Below are positions 32,331-40,930 of a stretch of 64,000 nucleotides of DNA, one piece after another. The notes beneath the pieces were generated by a model, which was not told the origin of the DNA, did not search any database, and saw nothing but the letters and a program-made list of their open reading frames with translations. This DNA is from Consotaella aegiceratis (lineage in GTDB: Bacteria > Pseudomonadota > Alphaproteobacteria > Rhizobiales > Rhizobiaceae). The position numbers and the translations under genes were made by a program. The stretch lies in contig NZ_JAZHFT010000026.1 in NCBI RefSeq assembly GCF_036541425.1, positions 1 through 64,000 of the forward strand, written 5' to 3'. How positions within the stretch are numbered: the stretch's first letter is position 1; every line of letters begins with the position of its first letter.

Positions 32331-32726
32331 CTACGCATCTTCGGTGGGCACGGCGACGGGGCGGCCCTGCGTATCGAGCGCCACGACGACGAAGCTGCCT
32401 TCCGTCACCTTCACCCGGTCCCGTGTCAGATGGCGTTGCGCCCAAGCCTCGACCAGCAAGGTGATCGAGGTGTGGCCGATCCTCTCGATCGTCGTGTAGA
32501 CGCACAGCACGTCGCCGATCTTCACCGGCTTCTTGAAGGCCAGCGCATTGACGGCGACCGTCGTGACGCGGCCATGGGCGCGTTCCGATCCGCGGATCCA
32601 CGCCGCCAGATCCATTTGGGACATCACCCAGCCGCCGAAGACGTCGCCCTCGGCATTGGCGTCGGCCGGCATGGCGGGCACGCGCATGGTGAGATCGCCA
32701 CGGGGCCCGGTTGCGCTTTCGTCCAT
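32331..32726 (-). CDS. yciA: Acyl-CoA thioesterase, YciA-type hotdog fold
   Basis: A 131-residue hotdog-fold thioesterase. The N-terminal RVPAMPADANAEGDVFGGWVMSQMD carries the family catalytic-region residues, with Asp in the helix that faces the acyl-CoA (N25/D28-type positions). E. coli YciA hydrolyses a broad set of acyl-CoAs and helps recycle CoA. The C-terminus is short and acidic. It is the downstream partner of the DMT exporter gene on the same strand (118 bp apart). Confidence 0.9.
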   Translation of the reverse strand: MDESATGPRGDLTMRVPAMPADANAEGDVFGGWVMSQMDLAAWIRGSERAHGRVTTVAVNALAFKKPVKIGDVLCVYTTIERIGHTSITLLVEAWAQRHLTRDRVKVTEGSFVVVALDTQGRPVAVPTEDA

Positions 32727-32844
32727 TCTCGATCGTTCCCACTATAAACTGCCGGCTCGCGGCTTCGCGTCTGCCTCAATCATGCGGGCCGCCGCCAGAC
32801 CGGGCAAGCGCCAACCCGCCGCATCCGCGCTGCCGCTCGCCCCC

Positions 32845-33774
32845 TCAAGCCTTGCCCGGAGCCGTCCCGCTTTCGTCGGGAAGCGCCGGTTCCGGCTCCC
32901 TTCCGCGCAGGCGCATCGGCACGAGCTCGACGGCAAGCATGGCGGCGAAGATCAGCGCACAGCCGAGGAGCCCGATCGCGGCGATTCGCTCGCCCAGGAC
33001 GGCGACGCCGAACAGGGCGGCAAACAGCGCCTCCGACGACAGGAAGATGGCGGCCTGCGGCGCCGTGGTGTGGCGCTGGCCGATCGCCTGCAGCGTGAAG
33101 GCGACGCCGGAGGAGAACACGCCGCCATAGACGATCTCCGGCCAGGCGGCGAACAGCGCGTCGAGGGAAACCGTCTCGAAGGCGAACATTCCGACGCAGG
33201 CGAGCACGCTGGTCAGGGCGAACTGGACGCAGGACAGGGTGAGAGGTCGTCCGCTGCGGCCGGCGAACAGACCCAGGAACAGGATCTGCAATGCCCAGAA
33301 CACCGCGCACACGATCATCAGCAGGTCGCCCCGGCCGAGCGCCGCGACAGAACCGCCGCCGATCAGAACCGTTCCGGCAAAGGCGGTGAGCGCCGCCGGC
33401 CAGACCACCCAGTGCGGGCGCTGCCGTAAGAGGGCGAGCGCCAGGATCGGCGTGAAGACGACATAGAGACCGGTCAGGAAGCCGGCGTTGGTGACGCTGG
33501 TGGTGAGAATGGCGATTTGCTGGATGACCGAGGCCAGAAAAAGCATCAGGCCGACCAGAACAAAGCCGCGCCAATCCGCCGCATCGATCGGCTTGGATGC
33601 CGATTTCGCCTCGCGCCAGGCAAAAGGCAGAACGGTCAGCGCCGCCAAAAAGAAACGCGTGGCGACGAAGGTCCAGGGACCGACCGCGTCCATCGCCGTC
33701 GACTGGGCGACGAAGCCCATGCCCCAGATGGCGCCGGCAAGCAGCAGCAGAAGGTTGGCGGTCAGGCGGCTCAC
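32845..33774 (-). CDS. DMT family transporter (EamA domain)
   Basis: A 309-residue inner-membrane protein with about ten hydrophobic segments in two EamA repeats (~6-135 and ~150-290), the drug/metabolite transporter superfamily. Motifs GAIWGMGFVAQSTAMDAVGP near the start and SSEALFAALFGVAVLGERIA near residue 255 are typical, the latter including the conserved Glu. Members export amino acids or other small metabolites; the substrate is unknown. It starts with GTG preceded by AGGAGCC. Confidence 0.88.
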   Translation of the reverse strand: MSRLTANLLLLLAGAIWGMGFVAQSTAMDAVGPWTFVATRFFLAALTVLPFAWREAKSASKPIDAADWRGFVLVGLMLFLASVIQQIAILTTSVTNAGFLTGLYVVFTPILALALLRQRPHWVVWPAALTAFAGTVLIGGGSVAALGRGDLLMIVCAVFWALQILFLGLFAGRSGRPLTLSCVQFALTSVLACVGMFAFETVSLDALFAAWPEIVYGGVFSSGVAFTLQAIGQRHTTAPQAAIFLSSEALFAALFGVAVLGERIAAIGLLGCALIFAAMLAVELVPMRLRGREPEPALPDESGTAPGKA

Positions 33775-34044
33775 GCTCGAGGGCTCCTGTTGAAACTATG
33801 TGCGGCTAGCGGCGCACAAGCCGCCGCGCAAGGTGCGTCCATGAAAAATACCAGGCGCCCTGTGGCCGTCATTTGCCGACGCGCCCGCAAGCGGCCAGAT
33901 GGAAGAGCGCGGAATAAAACCTTTTCCGCCAAGGCCTTGTGGCGGTCGAACGGGAACGGCGACACGCCGCGCCCCGTTGTGCGCAAGACATCGGCAAATC
34001 TCCGGCAGCGCCGGATCGCCGACCAAACAATAAAGGAGGAAACC

Positions 34045-34566
34045 ATGAAGACGATTGCCATGGCCGCGCTGGCGGCCTGTTGCGCCACGACGGCGTTCGC
34101 GCAGGATCCGGCGTCGCCGGAAACCGTCTCCGTGGAGATGAAGATGCAGGACGGGACCGGCGTCGGGACCATCACCCTGATGCAGACGCCGAACGGCGTT
34201 CTCCTCAGCAACGACCTGTCGGGGCTGCCCGACGGGGAGCATGCCATCCATCTTCACGAAACGGGCGCCTGCGAGGGCGATTTTTCGTCGGCCGGCGGTC
34301 ATTACAATCCGACCAGCATGGAACACGGCTACAAGAGCGAAGGCGGCGTCCATGCCGGCGACATGCCGAACTTCACCGCCGTGAACGGCATCGCCAAGTT
34401 CGATCATGTGGACCCGAACGTCTCGCTGGTCGACGGCGATGCGCCGCTGAACGATGCCGACGGCACTGCGATCATCATTCACGACGGGGCCGACGACTAT
34501 GAATCCCAGCCGTCCGGCGACGCTGGTTCGCGGCTCGCCTGCGGCGTGGTCTACCCGGCGCAATAA
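34045..34566 (+). CDS. sodC: Periplasmic Cu,Zn superoxide dismutase
   Basis: A 173-residue exported superoxide dismutase. Residues 1-19 are the signal peptide (MKTIAMAALAACCATTAFA). Cu/Zn ligands are visible: H69 and H71 in HLHETG, H86 in GGHYNP, H94 in MEHGY, H103 and D106 in VHAGDM, and H146 in IIIHDG. C76 and C166 form the expected disulfide. A strong AAAGGAGGAAACC ribosome-binding site precedes the ATG. It dismutates superoxide in the periplasm, a role often linked to host interaction or oxidative stress. It is monocistronic, between the DMT gene and a GST. Confidence 0.97.
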   Translation: MKTIAMAALAACCATTAFAQDPASPETVSVEMKMQDGTGVGTITLMQTPNGVLLSNDLSGLPDGEHAIHLHETGACEGDFSSAGGHYNPTSMEHGYKSEGGVHAGDMPNFTAVNGIAKFDHVDPNVSLVDGDAPLNDADGTAIIIHDGADDYESQPSGDAGSRLACGVVYPAQ

Positions 34567-34607
34567 GGCCTCCTGCGAACGCACCAGTTCGGGACACGCT
34601 GGCGGCT

Positions 34608-35222
34608 TCAGCTCGGCCGCCAGGTCATCGGCTGAAAGCCGGGCAGGGCCTCGATCGAGGAAAGCCAGGAGCGGATGCAGGGGAAGGGCCCCAGGTCGAA
34701 CTCGCCTTCATCGGCGACGTGCGTGTAGGCGAACAAGCTGATATCGGCCAATGTCGGCGTAGCCGCCGCCAGGAAGGCCGTGCGCGAGAGCTGATCCTCC
34801 ATCACCGCGAGAGCGGCGAGCCCGGCCGAGCGCAACGCCTCCAGTTTTTCGGGCGTCGCTTCGGCCATGCGCCGGGGATTGCGCAGAAGCGCGCGGCGCG
34901 CGGCCACGGCCGGCTCGTGACTATTCTGCTCAAAGAACATCCATTGCAGCATGCGCGCTCTGGAGAAGGCATCCTGCGGCGTAAACGCGGAGCCTGCGTC
35001 GAGATAGCACAGAATGGCGTTCGATTCGGCCAGGACGCGGCCGTCCTCCAGTTCGAGCAGCGGCACCCGGCCCGCCGGGTTCTTGGCCTGGAAGGCGGCG
35101 CTGCGGGTGCCGAGTTCGCCCGCTGCTGTCTCGATATGCTGGAACGGCTGGCCGAGCAGCGCCAGTAAAAGCCGCGGCTTGTAGCAATTGCCCGAGGTTT
35201 GTCTTCCATAGAGTTTGAACAT
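34608..35222 (-). CDS. Glutathione S-transferase family protein
   Basis: A 204-residue GST. The N-terminal thioredoxin-like domain (1-80) starts MFKLYGRQTSGNCYKPRLLL with the catalytic region serine/asparagine-cysteine; AGRVPLLELEDGRVLAESNA (52-71) is the glutathione-binding cis-Pro and ES motif. The C-terminal helical domain follows (~88-204). GSTs conjugate or reduce electrophiles; the specific substrate is not predictable. It converges with sodC and diverges from aatA, about 210 bp upstream. Confidence 0.9.
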   Translation of the reverse strand: MFKLYGRQTSGNCYKPRLLLALLGQPFQHIETAAGELGTRSAAFQAKNPAGRVPLLELEDGRVLAESNAILCYLDAGSAFTPQDAFSRARMLQWMFFEQNSHEPAVAARRALLRNPRRMAEATPEKLEALRSAGLAALAVMEDQLSRTAFLAAATPTLADISLFAYTHVADEGEFDLGPFPCIRSWLSSIEALPGFQPMTWRPS

Positions 35223-35431
35223 GGGCCGCTACTCCTTCCCGCAAGAGCGGAGACTGTGCCCTGCTTCTCGCCGCCGGCAAAATTCCAATCTCTGCTGGAT
35301 AGGATCAGAAAGTGTGATGGTTGCGGCGGCTCGCGCGCTTGCGCGAGCGCATCCATCGGACTAGTGTTCGCGCGCCTTTGCAGCCGTGCTGCCGGGGCTG
35401 AATTTTTCCGTCTTTTTTGGAGTTCTTTCCA

Positions 35432-36637
35432 ATGGCATTCCTCGCCGACGTTTTCGATCGCGTTAAGCCTTCTGCGACCATGGCCGTCGCCCAGAAAACG
35501 CGCGAGCTGAAGGCGAAAGGCCGTGATGTCATCGGCCTCGGCGCCGGCGAGCCCGACTTCGACACGCCGGACAATATCAAGAGGGCGGCGGTCGATTCCA
35601 TCAATCGCGGCGAGACGAAGTATCCGCCGGTGTCGGGCATCCCGCAGCTGCGCCAGGCGATCACCCTGAAGTTCAAGCGCGAGAACAATCTCGACTACAA
35701 GCCGGAGCAGACGATCGTCGGCACCGGCGGCAAGCAGATTCTGTTCAACGCCTTCATGGCGACTCTGAACCCGGGCGACGAGGTGATCATCACCGCGCCC
35801 TATTGGGTGAGCTATCCCGAGATGGTGGCGATCTGCGGCGGTACGCCGGTGGTCGTCGAAGCCGGCATCGAGACCAAATTCAAGCTGACGCCGGAGGCCC
35901 TGGAAAAGGCGATCACGCCGAAGACCAAGTGGTTTCTCTTCAACTCCCCGTCGAATCCTTCGGGCGCCGCCTATACGCATGCCGAGATCAAGGCGCTGAC
36001 GGATGTCCTGATGCGCTATCCGCATGTCTGGGTGATGACCGACGACATCTACGAGCACCTGGTCTATGGCGACTTCACCTTCGCCACGCCGGCCGAGGTG
36101 GAGCCGGGGCTCTTCGATCGCACCCTGACGATCAACGGCGTTTCGAAAGCCTATGCCATGACCGGCTGGCGCATCGGCTATGCCGGCGGGCCGGTGCAGC
36201 TCATCAAGGCGATGGACACGATCCAGGGCCAGCAGACCTCGGGCGCCTGCACCATCGCGCAATGGGCGTCGGTGGAGGCGCTGACCGGGCCGCAGGACTT
36301 CATCGAGGAACGGCGCCTGGCCTTCCAGAAGCGCCGCGATCTGGTCGTCTCCATGTTGAACCAGGCCCGCGGCATCGAGTGCCCGTCACCGGAGGGCGCA
36401 TTCTACGTCTATCCCTCCTGCCGCGAATTGATCGGCGCCAAGGCGCCGAGCGGCAAGGTCATCGAGACCGACGAGGATTTCGTCACCGAACTGCTGGAAG
36501 CCGAAGGGGTTGCCGTCGTGCACGGTTCGGCCTTCGGCCTCGGCCCGAACTTCCGGATCTCCTACGCGACTTCGGACGATCTCTTGGAGCAGGCCTGCGG
36601 CCGCATCCAGCGGTTCTGCAACAGCCTGGACAAGTAA
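35432..36637 (+). CDS. aatA: Aspartate aminotransferase
   Basis: A 401-residue class I PLP enzyme converting aspartate and 2-oxoglutarate to oxaloacetate and glutamate. The PLP lysine is K239 in GVSKAYAMTGWRIGYA. Other fold-type I features are GLGAGEPDFDTPDNI (36-50), NSPSNPSG (~172) and the C-terminal FRISYATSD. It belongs to the AT I-gamma group typical of rhizobial AatA. GGAG lies ten bases upstream of the ATG. A strong terminator follows. Confidence 0.93.
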   Translation: MAFLADVFDRVKPSATMAVAQKTRELKAKGRDVIGLGAGEPDFDTPDNIKRAAVDSINRGETKYPPVSGIPQLRQAITLKFKRENNLDYKPEQTIVGTGGKQILFNAFMATLNPGDEVIITAPYWVSYPEMVAICGGTPVVVEAGIETKFKLTPEALEKAITPKTKWFLFNSPSNPSGAAYTHAEIKALTDVLMRYPHVWVMTDDIYEHLVYGDFTFATPAEVEPGLFDRTLTINGVSKAYAMTGWRIGYAGGPVQLIKAMDTIQGQQTSGACTIAQWASVEALTGPQDFIEERRLAFQKRRDLVVSMLNQARGIECPSPEGAFYVYPSCRELIGAKAPSGKVIETDEDFVTELLEAEGVAVVHGSAFGLGPNFRISYATSDDLLEQACGRIQRFCNSLDK

Positions 36638-36673
36638 ACGCGGGCCCGACCTGAGCGTCGGATCGGCATTCGG

Positions 36674-36709
36674 GGAGGCGACGGGCATCGGCCGGTCGCC
36701 TCCTTTTTT
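36674..36709 (+). terminator. Rho-independent terminator after aatA
   Basis: GGAGGCGAC (36674-36682) pairs perfectly with GTCGCCTCC (36695-36703), followed immediately by TTTTTT. It is 37 bp after the aatA stop. Confidence 0.92.
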
Positions 36710-36919
36710 GTCCCCGCGGCGGGCAGGAGGTCGACGTCGACGTTGATCGATCCGGCGGCGCTCGGCGCCCAATCGCGAAGGAACGGACGGGTAGCGCGTG
36801 ACCGCCCCGGCGGAGCCTTCGCGGACGTCCAAGCGCGGTGAGATGGAGCCGGAAGCAGGCCGGTCGATGGATGAGGTCGAAGACCACTCCGGATTGCTGA
36901 TCGCGACCAGCGCCGGCGC

Positions 36920-37058
36920 AAAAAAAAGCCAGGCTCGATGGCCTGGCCAATAAGGGAACTTTCCAAGAAAGCAAACCCTTGGGAGGAATCGTCGGGGAAG
37001 CGATGGGAGGAGGATTCGCCCGCACCCGACACGAAGAGAAATAATCCCGCCCCAAGTT
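36920..37058 (-). ncRNA. abcR: AbcR-type (alpha-r15) trans-acting small RNA
   Basis: The minus strand ends in GCCAGGC-loop-GCCTGGC (36928-36947) and eight T, a strong terminator with no gene stopping at it. Upstream are a hairpin AAGGG/CCCTT with inner CTTTC/GAAAG (36952-36980) and one closed by GAATC/GATTC (36986-37017). The two CTCCCA motifs that define AbcR sRNAs (anti-Shine-Dalgarno seeds that repress ABC transporter mRNAs via Hfq) are at 37009-37004, inside the first hairpin, and at 36985-36980, immediately after it. Position between aatA and an lsrB/vtlR-like gene matches the genomic neighbourhood of AbcR in rhizobia. The 5' end near 37058 is inferred from a -10-like CTACTAG (37064-37070). 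Confidence 0.85.
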
Positions 37059-37076
37059 GTGAGCTAGTAGTTTTTC

Positions 37077-37105
37077 TGCATGGCAGCCATGCATGGAGTG
37101 CATGC
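37077..37105. promoter_or_regulatory. LysR-type activator site upstream of the AbcR-type sRNA
   Basis: Perfect palindrome TGCATGGC-A-GCCATGCA (37077-37093), overlapped by a second, GCATG-GAGTG-CATGC (37091-37105). They lie about 7-40 bp upstream of the sRNA -10 box, with a weak -35, as expected for an activator-dependent promoter. The adjacent LsrB/VtlR-type LysR regulator is the obvious candidate, since VtlR/LsrB control abcR genes in Brucella, Agrobacterium and Sinorhizobium. Confidence 0.6.
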
Positions 37106-37242
37106 GAAGGTAAGTGTAGGATATTATGCTGCGGCAGCGAAGAATTTGTTGGAAAGTCCCTACGAAATCGGCGGTCTTGCGTCAAGAACAGCAGGGGTCT
37201 TGGGTTGTGGTACTTCGCTTTACACCGCGATGTCTCTGAAAT
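37106..37242. other. Gap between the sRNA control region and lsrB
   Basis: About 140 bp with no supported gene; a short plus-strand open frame (37080-37295) overlaps lsrB and looks like chance. The segment is AT-richer than average. Confidence 0.4.
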
Positions 37243-38139
37243 TCAGTAAGACCAAGTGCGGGCCTTGGAAATCAGGAAATCGCGGAAAACCTTGAGCTTG
37301 GCCGCGTTGCGCAACTGCTCCGGGTAGCAGAAATACGTATCGAAGGTCGGAAGGTCGACGTCCGGCAGAACCTGGACGAGCTTGGACTGCTTGTCGATCA
37401 TGTAGTCGGGCAAGAGCGCCAGGCCGATGCCGCTTTCGATCGCCGATTTGATCGACATCAGGTTGTTGATCTGCAGGATCGGATTGCGGGTCTGGCTCTC
37501 CGGCAGTCCGACGGTCTCCAGCGCATTGAGGTTGCGCAGATAGCTCGGCGTCGGCTCGCCGAAGGTGATGATGCGATGCTTTTCGAGGTCCTCGACCGAC
37601 TGCGGCCGGCCGAACCGCGACAGGTATCCGGGCGCGGCATAGACGTGCATGTGCACCGTGAACAGCCGCCGCTGAATGAGGTCGGGCTGCTGAGGCGCAC
37701 GCAGACGGATCGCGGCGTCCGCCTTGCGCATGGTCAGGTCGACTTCCTCGTTGTCGAACATCAGCTGCAACTGAAGCTCCGGGTAGAGCTCCAGAAATTC
37801 CTTGGCGCGCTCGGTCAGCCAGCCCGAGCCGAGACCGACGGTGGTGGCGATCCTGAGCTTGCCGGTCGGCTTCTCCCGCGTTTCGGAGAGCTGCATCTGC
37901 ACCGTTTCGAGGCGCTTGATGACGTCATTGGTGGTCTGGAACAGCATTTCGCCCTGCTCGGACAGGACGAGACCGCGGGCATGGCGGTGAAACAGCGGGG
38001 CGCCGATCTCCTGTTCCAGGGCCGCGACCTGCCGGCTGATCGCCGACTGGCTGAGGTTGAGAGCGTCGGCGGCGTGCGTAAACGATCCGGCCTCGGCCGC
38101 CGCGTGAAAGATCCGCAGCTTGTCCCAGTCGAGAGCCAT
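37243..38139 (-). CDS. lsrB: LysR-type transcriptional regulator, LsrB/VtlR type
   Basis: A 298-residue LysR regulator. The N-terminal winged helix (1-65) begins MALDWDKLRIFHAAAEAGSF with LSQSAISRQVAALEQEIG as HTH; the effector domain covers ~90-298. Both the N-terminus and the neighbours (trxB upstream, AbcR-type sRNA downstream) match LsrB of Sinorhizobium and VtlR of Brucella, which activate abcR genes and affect LPS, oxidative-stress tolerance and host colonisation. S. meliloti LsrB has redox-active cysteines; this protein has only one Cys (in DTYFCYPEQL, about residue 272), so disulfide-type redox sensing may not be conserved. Confidence 0.85.
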   Translation of the reverse strand: MALDWDKLRIFHAAAEAGSFTHAADALNLSQSAISRQVAALEQEIGAPLFHRHARGLVLSEQGEMLFQTTNDVIKRLETVQMQLSETREKPTGKLRIATTVGLGSGWLTERAKEFLELYPELQLQLMFDNEEVDLTMRKADAAIRLRAPQQPDLIQRRLFTVHMHVYAAPGYLSRFGRPQSVEDLEKHRIITFGEPTPSYLRNLNALETVGLPESQTRNPILQINNLMSIKSAIESGIGLALLPDYMIDKQSKLVQVLPDVDLPTFDTYFCYPEQLRNAAKLKVFRDFLISKARTWSY

Positions 38140-38295
38140 GTCCTGTTTCCCCCAGCGCTTGGCCCAGACCGTAAGACAAGGCGCCGTTCATGCTTTAACG
38201 TGATCGTTGTTCAATTTTGCGATGGCAATGTCAACGGATCATCGGCCTTTCGAACGATCATCTAAGGTCGCGATCAGCGCCGGCCAGCGGAATTA

Positions 38296-39267
38296 TCATT
38301 CCGCCGCCTGCGCGACATCTCCAACCGACTGGCTCGCCAGCCACCGCTCCGCTTCCAAAGCCGCCATGCAGCCGAGGCCGGCCGCCGTCACCGCCTGGCG
38401 ATAGACGTCGTCGGTGACGTCGCCCGCGGCGAAGACGCCGGGTACCGACGTGACCGTCGAGCCGGGCTCGACCCACAGATAGCCGGAGGGCTTCTGGCGA
38501 AGCTGCCCGGTGAACAGCTCGACCGCCGGTGCGTGACCGATGGCGATGAAGACGCCGTCGGCGGGCACGTCGCGCAACGCACCGCTTTCGCGGTCCCGCA
38601 GCCTGACGCCGGTGACCGACTTCATCGGCTTGTCGATGCCGAGGATCTCGTGGACTTCCTCGTTCCAGGCGAAGGAGACGTTGTCGCGGGCACGCAGGCG
38701 GTCCTGCATCACGCGCTCGGCGCGCAGCTCGTCGCGGCGATGCACCAGCGTCACCGACTTGGCGATATGCGACAGATAGAGCGCTTCCTCCACGGCCGTG
38801 TTGCCGCCGCCGACCACGACGACGTCCTTGCCGCGATAAAAGAAGCCGTCGCAGGTGGCGCAGGCCGATACGCCGAAGCCCTGAAACGCGATCTCGCTCG
38901 GCAGTCCCAGCCATTTGGCCTGGGCACCCGTCGCGATGATCAGCGCGTCGCAGGAATAGGTCGCCCCCGAATCGCCTTTCAGGCGGAAGGGCCGGGCCGA
39001 CAGGTCGGCCTCGACGATCAGATCGCTGACCATCTCGGTGCCGACATGGATGGCCTGGGCCTTCATCTGTTCCATCAGCCACGGCCCCTGCACGGGATCG
39101 GCAAAGCCGGGATAGTTCTCCACGTCCGTGGTGATGGTGAGCTGGCCGCCTTCCTGCAGGCCGGCGACGAGCAACGGTTTCATCATCGCCCGCGCGGCAT
39201 AGATCGCGGCGGTATAGCCCGCCGGGCCGGATCCGAGGATCAGAACATTGGCGTGGTGGTCGGTCAT
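38296..39267 (-). CDS. trxB: Thioredoxin-disulfide reductase
   Basis: A 323-residue FAD/NADPH flavoprotein that keeps thioredoxin reduced. The FAD-binding motif is LILGSGPAGYTAAIYAARA (8-26), the redox-active pair is C136/C139 in SACATCDG, and the NADPH motif is VVVVGGGNTAVEEALYLS around 153-170. The start MTDHHANV is the one that fits the family; a 19-codon in-frame leader upstream is not conserved. trxB next to lsrB is a conserved rhizobial order and fits shared control of redox balance. Confidence 0.96.
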   Translation of the reverse strand: MTDHHANVLILGSGPAGYTAAIYAARAMMKPLLVAGLQEGGQLTITTDVENYPGFADPVQGPWLMEQMKAQAIHVGTEMVSDLIVEADLSARPFRLKGDSGATYSCDALIIATGAQAKWLGLPSEIAFQGFGVSACATCDGFFYRGKDVVVVGGGNTAVEEALYLSHIAKSVTLVHRRDELRAERVMQDRLRARDNVSFAWNEEVHEILGIDKPMKSVTGVRLRDRESGALRDVPADGVFIAIGHAPAVELFTGQLRQKPSGYLWVEPGSTVTSVPGVFAAGDVTDDVYRQAVTAAGLGCMAALEAERWLASQSVGDVAQAAE

Positions 39268-39527
39268 GGCTGAACTCTCATCTGGGTGCACCTGCCAGAT
39301 GGCATCTCGGCAAAACGCTTGCAATAGCCCACAATGCCCTGTTCGAGGTGCGGGTGAAAGTGGCCTGCGCGGGGCATCAACAGGCGATTGCCCCGAAGCG
39401 GAGGAATCGTTAGAACACCGATCGAGAGTGGTGGATTCGAGGGCCGCCGCGGCAAGCGCGCGAGGGCCGCATTCTTAAGACCGTCTTTCACGTCGCTTCG
39501 ATCTTCGGCATCGCCGTCGCCGGCGCG

Positions 39528-40916
39528 ATGTTGATTCCTGCCCTGATCGATTTCGCCGACCAGAATACGGACTGGCACGTGTTCGTCGGATCGGGGTTTC
39601 TGATCGCTGCCATCTGCTCGCTGGTCGCCGTGTCGACGCGCACGCCGCGATCGTCGCAGTTCAGCCCGAGGCTCGGCTTTCTGCTGGTGACGACGGTGTG
39701 GGTCCTGACCTCGGCCGTCGGCGCGCTGCCGCTTTATTTTTCCTCGGCGAAACTGACCTATGCCGGCGCCTTCTTCGAGGTCATGTCGGGCCTGACGACC
39801 ACCGGCTCGACGGTGATCTCCGGCCTCGACGCGCTGCCGCGCGGCCTGTTGATGTGGCGCTCGCTGCTCCAGTGGATGGGCGGCATCGGCATTATCGGCA
39901 TGGTGATCCTGATCCTGCCGTCGCTCAGGGCAGGCGGCCTGTCCCTGTTCCACATGGAAAGCTCGGACCGCTCCGACAAAGTGCTGCCCCGTGTGCATCA
40001 GCTGGCGGCCGGCCTGGTCTCGGCCTATCTCGGCCTGACCTTTCTGTGCGCGGTGACCTATTTCCTTCTGGGAATGTCGGCCTTCGACGCCGTCAACCAC
40101 GCCATGACCACGCTGGCGACGGGCGGCTATTCCACGCACGACGCCTCGCTCGGCTATTTCGAGAGCAATTCGATCCTCGTCGCCTCCACCATCTTCATGG
40201 TACTGGCGGCGCTGCCCTTCGTCGTCTACATCCGCGCCTTTCTGCCACGCCGCTTCCAGCGCTGGAACGACCCGCAGATCATCGTCTTCCTGGTGACCTG
40301 CTGCGTCCTCAGCTTTGCGATCGCGGTGACGCGCCGCGTGGTCAACGACACGCCCTTCGGCGAGGCGCTGATCAGCTCCACCTTCCACCTCGTCTCGGTG
40401 ATCACCACCACGGGCTACGCGTCGGAGGACTACACGCTGTGGTCCAACGCGGCGATCGGCATCTTCTTCCTGGCGATGTTTCTGGGCGGCTGCGCCGGCT
40501 CGACGGCCGGCGGGATCAAGGCCAACCGGCTGGTCATCCTGTTCCTGCTGGTGCGCGCCAACTTCCGTCGGCTGGTGCGGCCGCACGCGGTGCAGCGCCT
40601 GAAATACGGCAAGCAGGAGGTGTCGGCCGAGGTCATCCAGACCGTCACGATCTTCTTCTTCCTGTTCTTCGGCGCGCTTCTGACCGGCACCGTCGCACTG
40701 ATGATCCTCGGCCTCGACATCATCACCGCCTTTTCCGGCTCGCTGACGGCGCTCTCCAATGTCGGCCCGGGCTTCGGCCAGATCATCGGGCCGGCCGGCA
40801 ATTTCTCCAGTCTGTCCGATCCGGTGCTGTGGGTGCTGTCCCTGAACATGCTGCTCGGCCGTCTCGAACTCGTGACGGTGCTGATCCTCTTCTTCCCCTC
40901 GGTATGGGTGGACTGA
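39528..40916 (+). CDS. trkH: TrkH-type potassium uptake protein
   Basis: Membrane subunit of a Trk K+ channel. From the first ATG it has 462 residues, with four pore-loop repeats visible: TTTGSTVISG (~92-101), TLATGGYSTHD (~199-209), TTTGYASEDYT (~294-304) and ALSNVGPGFGQ (~407-417). Residues encoded upstream in the same frame (ILKTVFHVASIFGIAVAGAM, 39471-39530) clearly form part of the first membrane helix, so the ATG given probably truncates the protein. There is no ATG, GTG or TTG between the in-frame stop at 39411 and 39528; ATT at 39471 with GAGGG before it is the only initiator-like codon. TrkA is not in the window. Confidence 0.85.
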   Translation: MLIPALIDFADQNTDWHVFVGSGFLIAAICSLVAVSTRTPRSSQFSPRLGFLLVTTVWVLTSAVGALPLYFSSAKLTYAGAFFEVMSGLTTTGSTVISGLDALPRGLLMWRSLLQWMGGIGIIGMVILILPSLRAGGLSLFHMESSDRSDKVLPRVHQLAAGLVSAYLGLTFLCAVTYFLLGMSAFDAVNHAMTTLATGGYSTHDASLGYFESNSILVASTIFMVLAALPFVVYIRAFLPRRFQRWNDPQIIVFLVTCCVLSFAIAVTRRVVNDTPFGEALISSTFHLVSVITTTGYASEDYTLWSNAAIGIFFLAMFLGGCAGSTAGGIKANRLVILFLLVRANFRRLVRPHAVQRLKYGKQEVSAEVIQTVTIFFFLFFGALLTGTVALMILGLDIITAFSGSLTALSNVGPGFGQIIGPAGNFSSLSDPVLWVLSLNMLLGRLELVTVLILFFPSVWVD

Positions 40917-40930
40917 CGACGGAGGCTTGG

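Noticed and set aside
37080..37295. 71-codon plus-strand ORF between the sRNA region and lsrB
   Set aside because: It starts inside the regulatory palindrome, overlaps the 3' end of lsrB on the other strand and lacks a ribosome-binding site.
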